From contig JAYKYS010000004.1 in the NCBI GenBank assembly GCA_036924285.1, forward strand, positions 32,954,001-33,018,000: DNA of 64,000 bases. Reading direction: 5' to 3'. The DNA is from Asterella californica (Eukaryota; Streptophyta; Marchantiopsida; Marchantiales; Aytoniaceae). The position numbers and the translations under genes are program-made. Under the pieces are notes generated by a model. That model had not been told where the DNA came from, searched no databases, and worked only from the letters and a program-made list of their open reading frames with translations. The first letter of the stretch is position 1. Every line of letters begins with the position of its first letter. Below are positions 59,151-64,000 of this stretch, in pieces.

Positions 59151-59210
59151 AGATATTTGTACGCAACTTGAGTGATCCAGAGATATCTGTGCGCAACTTG
59201 AGTGATCCAG
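59151..59210. repeat. 30 bp tandem duplication
   Basis: AGATATTTGTACGCAACTTG at 59151 and AGATATCTGTGCGCAACTTG at 59181 both continue AGTGATCCAG; 28 of 30 positions match. Confidence 0.9.
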
Positions 59211-59793
59211 AAAATTGTTAACGTACATACAAAGTTTATAGATCATCTTTTGCGTTTCTTTGGAACAATGTATTTCTTCTTGAAGCAAATTAGCTATGAC
59301 ACTGGAGTCAAGAGGAGAGTTTTCAGAAGGTCCTGAGAGTTTTTAGAAGGTCCAGGAGGGAGGTCTGACGTCAAAATTTCCTTTTATCAAGTAAAAGTTG
59401 CAATGCACTTATTGCGTGAAGAGAACATATATTGCTCAAGAATGCAGAAAGCGATCTCAAGACAGTAAATCCGAGGAACCTCCTGCCGCAATATAGCAGT
59501 TGTAAGTGATCGCATTGATTCAGAACGACGACAATTGATAGGAATGCTACATAGCACATGATATACAACCTACATGCCGTTGAGATTTATCAATCTCTTT
59601 CTTCTCTTAACAGTGTTTAGTTGGGAGATGATATTCAACCGTCAATACAAGCCAAGATATTCACCAATGCTCTGCACGTTCTACCATTGAGATTATTGTT
59701 CTACAATTGAGAAAATAATCGGTTCTCTCTTTCAGTTATATTTAAGATATTTGAAGGATGTGTTCTCAAGAATATAATCGATATCCAAAGCTA

Positions 59794-60104
59794 CTTGCTC
59801 CAACTAGAGGCAAGTATCACTTTCTTTTTCTTTTTGCACTATATTTTTTAGATAGCGAGTTTCCATTGCTCTACAGAGAGCTTTAGGAGGCGCTGTTCTC
59901 CTGTGAACCGCGTTGTAGTAGGTGATGCTACTTCATGTGCACCTGTTGTATGTAGGAGTTTTGACTTATCCGTGTCTGATATTATAGAGATGATAGATGA
60001 CTTTAGACTACTGATAGCAGGGCTTAGCCCCGGTGTTCTTCCCTTAGGGGCGTTAGTTGCTTGGCCTTTCGGGTCCTTCTTTCCCTTGTAAAGCTTGCTC
60101 CAAC
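59794..60104 (+). mobile_element. 5'-truncated LINE 3' fragment with 11 bp target-site duplication
   Basis: The 289 bases at 59805-60093 match the 3' ends of LINE copies A (about 22800-23070) and B. They share CGAGTTTCCATTGCTCTACA-like sequence, CTACTTCATGTGCAC, TTTTGACTTATCCG, GGGCTTAGCCCCGG and CTTTCGGGTCC. The fragment is flanked by perfect CTTGCTCCAAC repeats (59794-59804 and 60094-60104). Truncation of the 5' end with a short duplication is the signature of target-primed reverse transcription. The 3' end is TTGTAAAG, with no poly-A tail. It is less diverged in places than copies A and B. Confidence 0.9.
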
Positions 60105-61620
60105 GAACTGTTCAAGATATGGTTTAGCTTGGGTGAAAGCAAAGTCTACCGTACTGAATTTCCAAAGACTTTCTTTCCCTTTTCTAATCTCTTTTCTTAT
60201 TTAGGAAATCATAAGTGATATATAATAGTCTTTTGTAGTAAGACCAAAACACAAAAAAACAGTCTTTATTGATTTAAGTTAGTTTTTTGCCCTTTTTAAC
60301 AAGCACATGTTTATAACATATCACCATGCATGACCCTGAGGTTCAAGGTAAACACTTTTCCCAATTGCAAGTATTTCTTGATATTCATTGATGATTACTT
60401 ATGTACTTGGTTTAAAATTGATTTGAGGTCTTTATCAAGCTCTAAACATATCGAGCATTAGTAAAAGGTCAAGACCTTGAGATCTGGTAATGCGAAAGAG
60501 TATAAATCAGATGAATTTACTATGTTGAATACTCAACACGAAATACAAAGACACGTCATGAGAAACGATGTGACCGAGCGTAAGAAAGAACATTGTGCAG
60601 GTCTTATTCATGGATTTTAAACAGAAACATCAATACATCAGTCTATGTGCAATATTGATCTATTTCTAGTGCCATTTCAAAGAAAACCACATAGGACACT
60701 CGCACTATTAAATGTGACACAAACAAAAACATGAGCTCTCCAATTTAAGTCTAATTTCTAGGCTCGTATTGAGAAATCTCATCGAGGAAAAACTGACCTC
60801 AAAAGCTTTGAATGCTCTTTGATGGGCTATGCTGATACTGTGGGTATCCAATGTTACTATTTGCTATAAGAAAAGAATGTCGAATCCTTCCAAGCAGATC
60901 CATCACGTTTTCCCTACTAGTAAGATCATGCAACAAGAAGTAACGCAAACATAAATCAAATCGTGCACCTCTCGAAGTATCTGGATAAAAATGTTCAACT
61001 TATTCACGCAAGGAGATAACAGTCCTGTGATGAATATGCGCGCAAGTAAAATAATGTGATGACTAAATATCAAAATTAAAAATATATTTATTTGTTTCAT
61101 GTGATCTGAGTTTTATTTTTTTATTTTTAAAGAGTTACAGAATCTGTAACCATGTTTTCTGAGCTTAGTTTTCCTCCACACAAAGCGAGTTTTCATGGGT
61201 ATTGTGATTATGAAGAGAGTTTAGAAGATTGAAACTTACCGCTGAATCTTGATCTTTCAACCCAAATGTTTCTTTATCTACTAGTTTCTCGTCAATCTAG
61301 TTATCATAAGTCTATCTATTACAACCGAAAAATGCTCTAGTGCAGCCTTTTCACATGTGCAACTTTCAGAACTCAACCAACTTCGTATCCATATATGTAA
61401 ACCAATTGAATCTCAATATAGCTTGCTACACACCTTGATCTCCTAAGCATTCCAGCAAGGTATAGCATGCACGCCTCAAGCAATACTTAGTTCACAACAT
61501 AGCACCAACGATGACGATACTTGCAGCTCTGAAAACTCGGACAATGATTTTTGATTTCATTGTGAATCCTTGCTCCTTTGCCACTTAGAGCTGAAATCAG
61601 CCCCACACCTTCACAATAAC
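60105..61620. other. AT-rich spacer or decayed element interior
   Basis: No gene or recognisable protein relic is seen. Part of it may be the interior of the minus-strand element whose LTR starts at 63148, but no gag or pol motif is visible. Confidence 0.35.
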
Positions 61621-61625
61621 GTCTT

Positions 61626-61820
61626 CTATGTTGACATGGCAGTTTCAACAGCAAACTTCTCTTCAACTGCTCGAAAAGAACAAAAAGATGACAGTAGATA
61701 TGACTGAAAACTTGAACCTGTTAATAATAGAAACTTCTCCAAACTTTGAGACCTCGGTTCTCTCAACTTGGTAGGCCAATGGTGATCAAACTTCACAGAA
61801 AACTTTATTGGATCCTTCAC
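61626..61820 (-). pseudogene. Possible gag start of the minus-strand LTR element
   Basis: A 64-codon frame begins MKDPIKFSVKFDHHWPTKL shortly after a sequence (CATATCATAGAG, near 61870) that weakly resembles a primer binding site. By position, downstream of the inverted LTR, it could be the start of an element ORF. No family motif confirms it. Confidence 0.3.
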
Positions 61821-61889
61821 TCCTACTCTGAATAATTTTCAAGTCGAAACCTCAATCTAACTCTATGATATGAATCAAACCCTAATCCG

Positions 61890-63148
61890 TGCTAACTTAA
61901 TAGTTTTACAAACCCACGTGGGTTTGATCCAAGACCTTGAATAACCTATTCGACTGCTCAAGATGAAACTTTTCAGATTTCTTACAGATAAGGTAACCCT
62001 CAATCCTGGAAAGTTTCATTGAGAAATTTGAGCTAGAACTTGAGAACTAGCCAAAATCTCATCATTGTCACAATTTGTAATATCCAACAAATCACGTCTA
62101 CACTCTTCTTCAATCAATCAGTTGACAACCCAAAAGGATCAAGAATCGGCTGCACTTGGTATCAAAATGACCAGCTCGTTGTCAACTCTCCAATCCAATT
62201 CACAACTCCTCAAAAACCCCCACAAGTATTTAGAAACAACCATAAACATAACAGTGGATATGAACTTAACCCCCTCCACTCAATCAGTCATATCGTCCTC
62301 TGTCCTCCATGAAACTGGTCTCATCTGTCTTCAGCTTCCTACATGCAATCTAGCCTCACAACAGACACGAAACGTTCATACTCTGTTCTTCCGACTACTT
62401 ATCTCTCATACACGCTCAGAAGAAGCTTGCAACATGACGGGAAGACATGACTCTCGACCATTCTCTCCAGATTCTACCAGCAAGACTTCTCACAACTCTC
62501 TTCTAAGTTCGAGAAGAAGAAGGAATAGGCTGCTATGGGTCGGATAGAAGAGACCCGTAAAGGACTCTCACGTCTTCTCGCGCATTCTGTCAGCCGTTTC
62601 AACCTTCTAGTCTCTCTCGGAAGATGTGGATTTGAGAAGACGGGAAGATTAGGAGGCACAGGACTGGTTATAGATTTCCAGCTTCTCGAAACAACAATCA
62701 ACTCACCAGTTCACTCAGGATTCATACTAAGCTTCTCTCAACACAAAACCCAACCCAATCCAATCCAATCTTGATACGAATTGCAAATAGTCGTCTTCCG
62801 AAGACGTTTAGACATTCAGAAACGTCTTCCAAAGATATTCAGATCTTCAGAAGCGTCTTACGTGTTGCGGAGGTTGGTACTCCCGAAGCACAGTCACCGT
62901 CTTCCCGGAAGATGTTTGTCTTCTGTCTTTTGTCTTTTGGAAGACACGATCGAGAAGACGTCTTCCCGGAAGATGTCTATCTTTTGGCTTCGGAAGAAGT
63001 TGACTTCTCCTTACAAAATGTCCTTAAGATCATCTTCTCTCTAAGCAAGATGTAGTCTTAAGTAATAAGGTTCCTTCAGTTACATAGATATGTTATTAAC
63101 TTTAAAATTTTCAAAAAATCTCCAATCTTGTAAATTATGGGCACCACA
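61890..63148 (-). mobile_element. LTR of gypsy family, subfamily 1, minus strand
   Basis: On the minus strand the LTR begins TGTGGTGCCCATAATTTACA at 63148. It contains the GAAGACGTCTTC palindrome (62954-62965), then a segment (62760-62440) closely matching 39840-40150 of the plus-strand LTR, including ATGCGCGAGAAGACGTGAG and TCTTGCTGGTAGAATC. Beyond about 62400 it diverges from that LTR. The distal end is uncertain. Confidence 0.6.
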
Positions 63149-63194
63149 GGAACTTGGACTTAGATGGACATCACAAGCGGTTGGACCACTGGGT

Positions 63195-63490
63195 GTACTG
63201 GAGGTCTCATTAAGGACCATGGACTTTATGGGAAGTCTGCTCCAAGTCACGTTGTGACTTGCTCATGTTTTGAGACCGACCTAGTCGGATCTAGGTCGAG
63301 ACATAGGGTATGTTGAGCTTGAGAGTTAGAGAGACGGTCCGACTCCGGTCCGGATCAAACATGATAAAGATAAGTGGTACATGAATGCTAAAGTGTGATT
63401 ATGGTTTGCAGGTTAGCATTGTGAGTATCATGATCTTTGAGCAAGAGCTTCCGTTGATGCAACAAGGCGGTAGGTGCACAAAATGGACTT
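63195..63490 (+). repeat. Copy of the foldback-element interior
   Basis: The plus strand matches the reverse complement of about 37445-37185. Shared landmarks are TGACTTGCTCATGTTTTGAG, GAGACGGTCCG, CCGGTCCGGATCAAAC, TTTGCAGGTTAGC and GAGCAAGAGCTTCCG. It sits about 50 bases from the LTR start at 63148. The inverted arms are not seen in order here, so the family is not restricted to the foldback form. Confidence 0.7.
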
Positions 63491-64000
63491 ACCGTTTCTG
63501 GTGATTCTTTCAATTGTTACATACGGGGAGACTTGAGATCTGACAGTATACATCTTGCTATGACAAATAATGGACCTCAACTATCATGCCAACGTTCTTT
63601 TCAACGTCTGAGTCGATATTCGATGTCACTGTAGATCAAAGATCAATCATCAAGTGTGGATTATGAGAAACTTTTGAGGAGAGGTACTTCAACCAAGTGA
63701 TAACTTCACAATTCTCTTTTGTCTTACTTTTTATTGTAGATCATTTTCATGTTGTAATATTGACTCTCTATCAGTCAACGACTCAATTGTCTCATTTTGG
63801 TTGAGTGCTTCTCCGTATTTATGTTCCACATGTAATCTTTAACATGTCTTAGGATTTCATGGTTTCTTCTAGTCTTATTGGTGTTTAGTGTTTTTTCGGG
63901 TGTTACAAGTCGTTCTAGTGAAAAGAGTGGAGTGAGAAAAAAATAAACTTAAAGCATTTCTGCTCTCATTGGTCTACTTTTGGACCAATGGTGTTCTAGT
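63491..64000. other. Window end, no feature recognised
   Basis: Moderately AT-rich sequence without ORF motifs; it may continue the repeat that begins at 63195. Confidence 0.35.

Overview
The window is nuclear DNA of a land plant, most likely a bryophyte such as a liverwort. The evidence is three intron-rich plant-type genes, plant telomere-type motifs (TTTAGGG), plant-style LTR and LINE retrotransposons, and moderate base composition. The species assignment is inference; I could not run any search. Only about 13 kb of the 64 kb is gene; the rest is mobile-element debris, diverged repeats and AT-rich spacer.

Three cellular genes can be reconstructed exon by exon with reading frame kept at every junction. 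(1) A 16-exon TOUGH/GPATCH1-type G-patch plus SURP RNA-processing protein on the minus strand (13388 down to 6419, 1038 codons). (2) A 3-exon plant 2-oxoglutarate/Fe(II) dioxygenase on the plus strand (27418-28844, 384 codons), whose first intron keeps frame only with a GC donor. (3) A 7-exon HRD1-type ER membrane RING E3 ubiquitin ligase on the plus strand (53388-56576, 601 codons). The three genes do not form a pathway; they are islands in repeats.

Layout: 1-6.4 kb holds diverged dispersed and tandem repeats without a recognisable gene. 6.4-13.4 kb is the TOUGH gene. 14.2-18.0 kb is an unusual AT-rich array of about six 330-490 bp modules, each built around two short inverted repeats, partly enclosed by about 300 bp terminal inverted repeats. 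19.2-26.7 kb holds two decayed copies of one LINE facing each other tail to tail; a third, 5'-truncated copy with an 11 bp target-site duplication lies at 59.8 kb. 27.4-28.8 kb is the dioxygenase. 30.2-30.8 kb has an isolated hairpin pair and an 81 bp tandem repeat.

31.7-48.1 kb is a nest of Ty3/gypsy-type LTR retrotransposon remains in both orientations: gag with CCHC knuckles, protease, reverse transcriptase, RNase H, a split integrase and several LTRs beginning TGTGGTG. It includes a coiled-coil ORF in the position of gag and a 1259 bp foldback element inserted in the integrase. 48.1-53.4 kb is mostly AT-rich DNA with no recognisable gene. 53.4-56.6 kb is HRD1. 56.6-64 kb is spacer with short tandem repeats, the LINE fragment, and an inverted LTR of the same gypsy family (63148 downwards).
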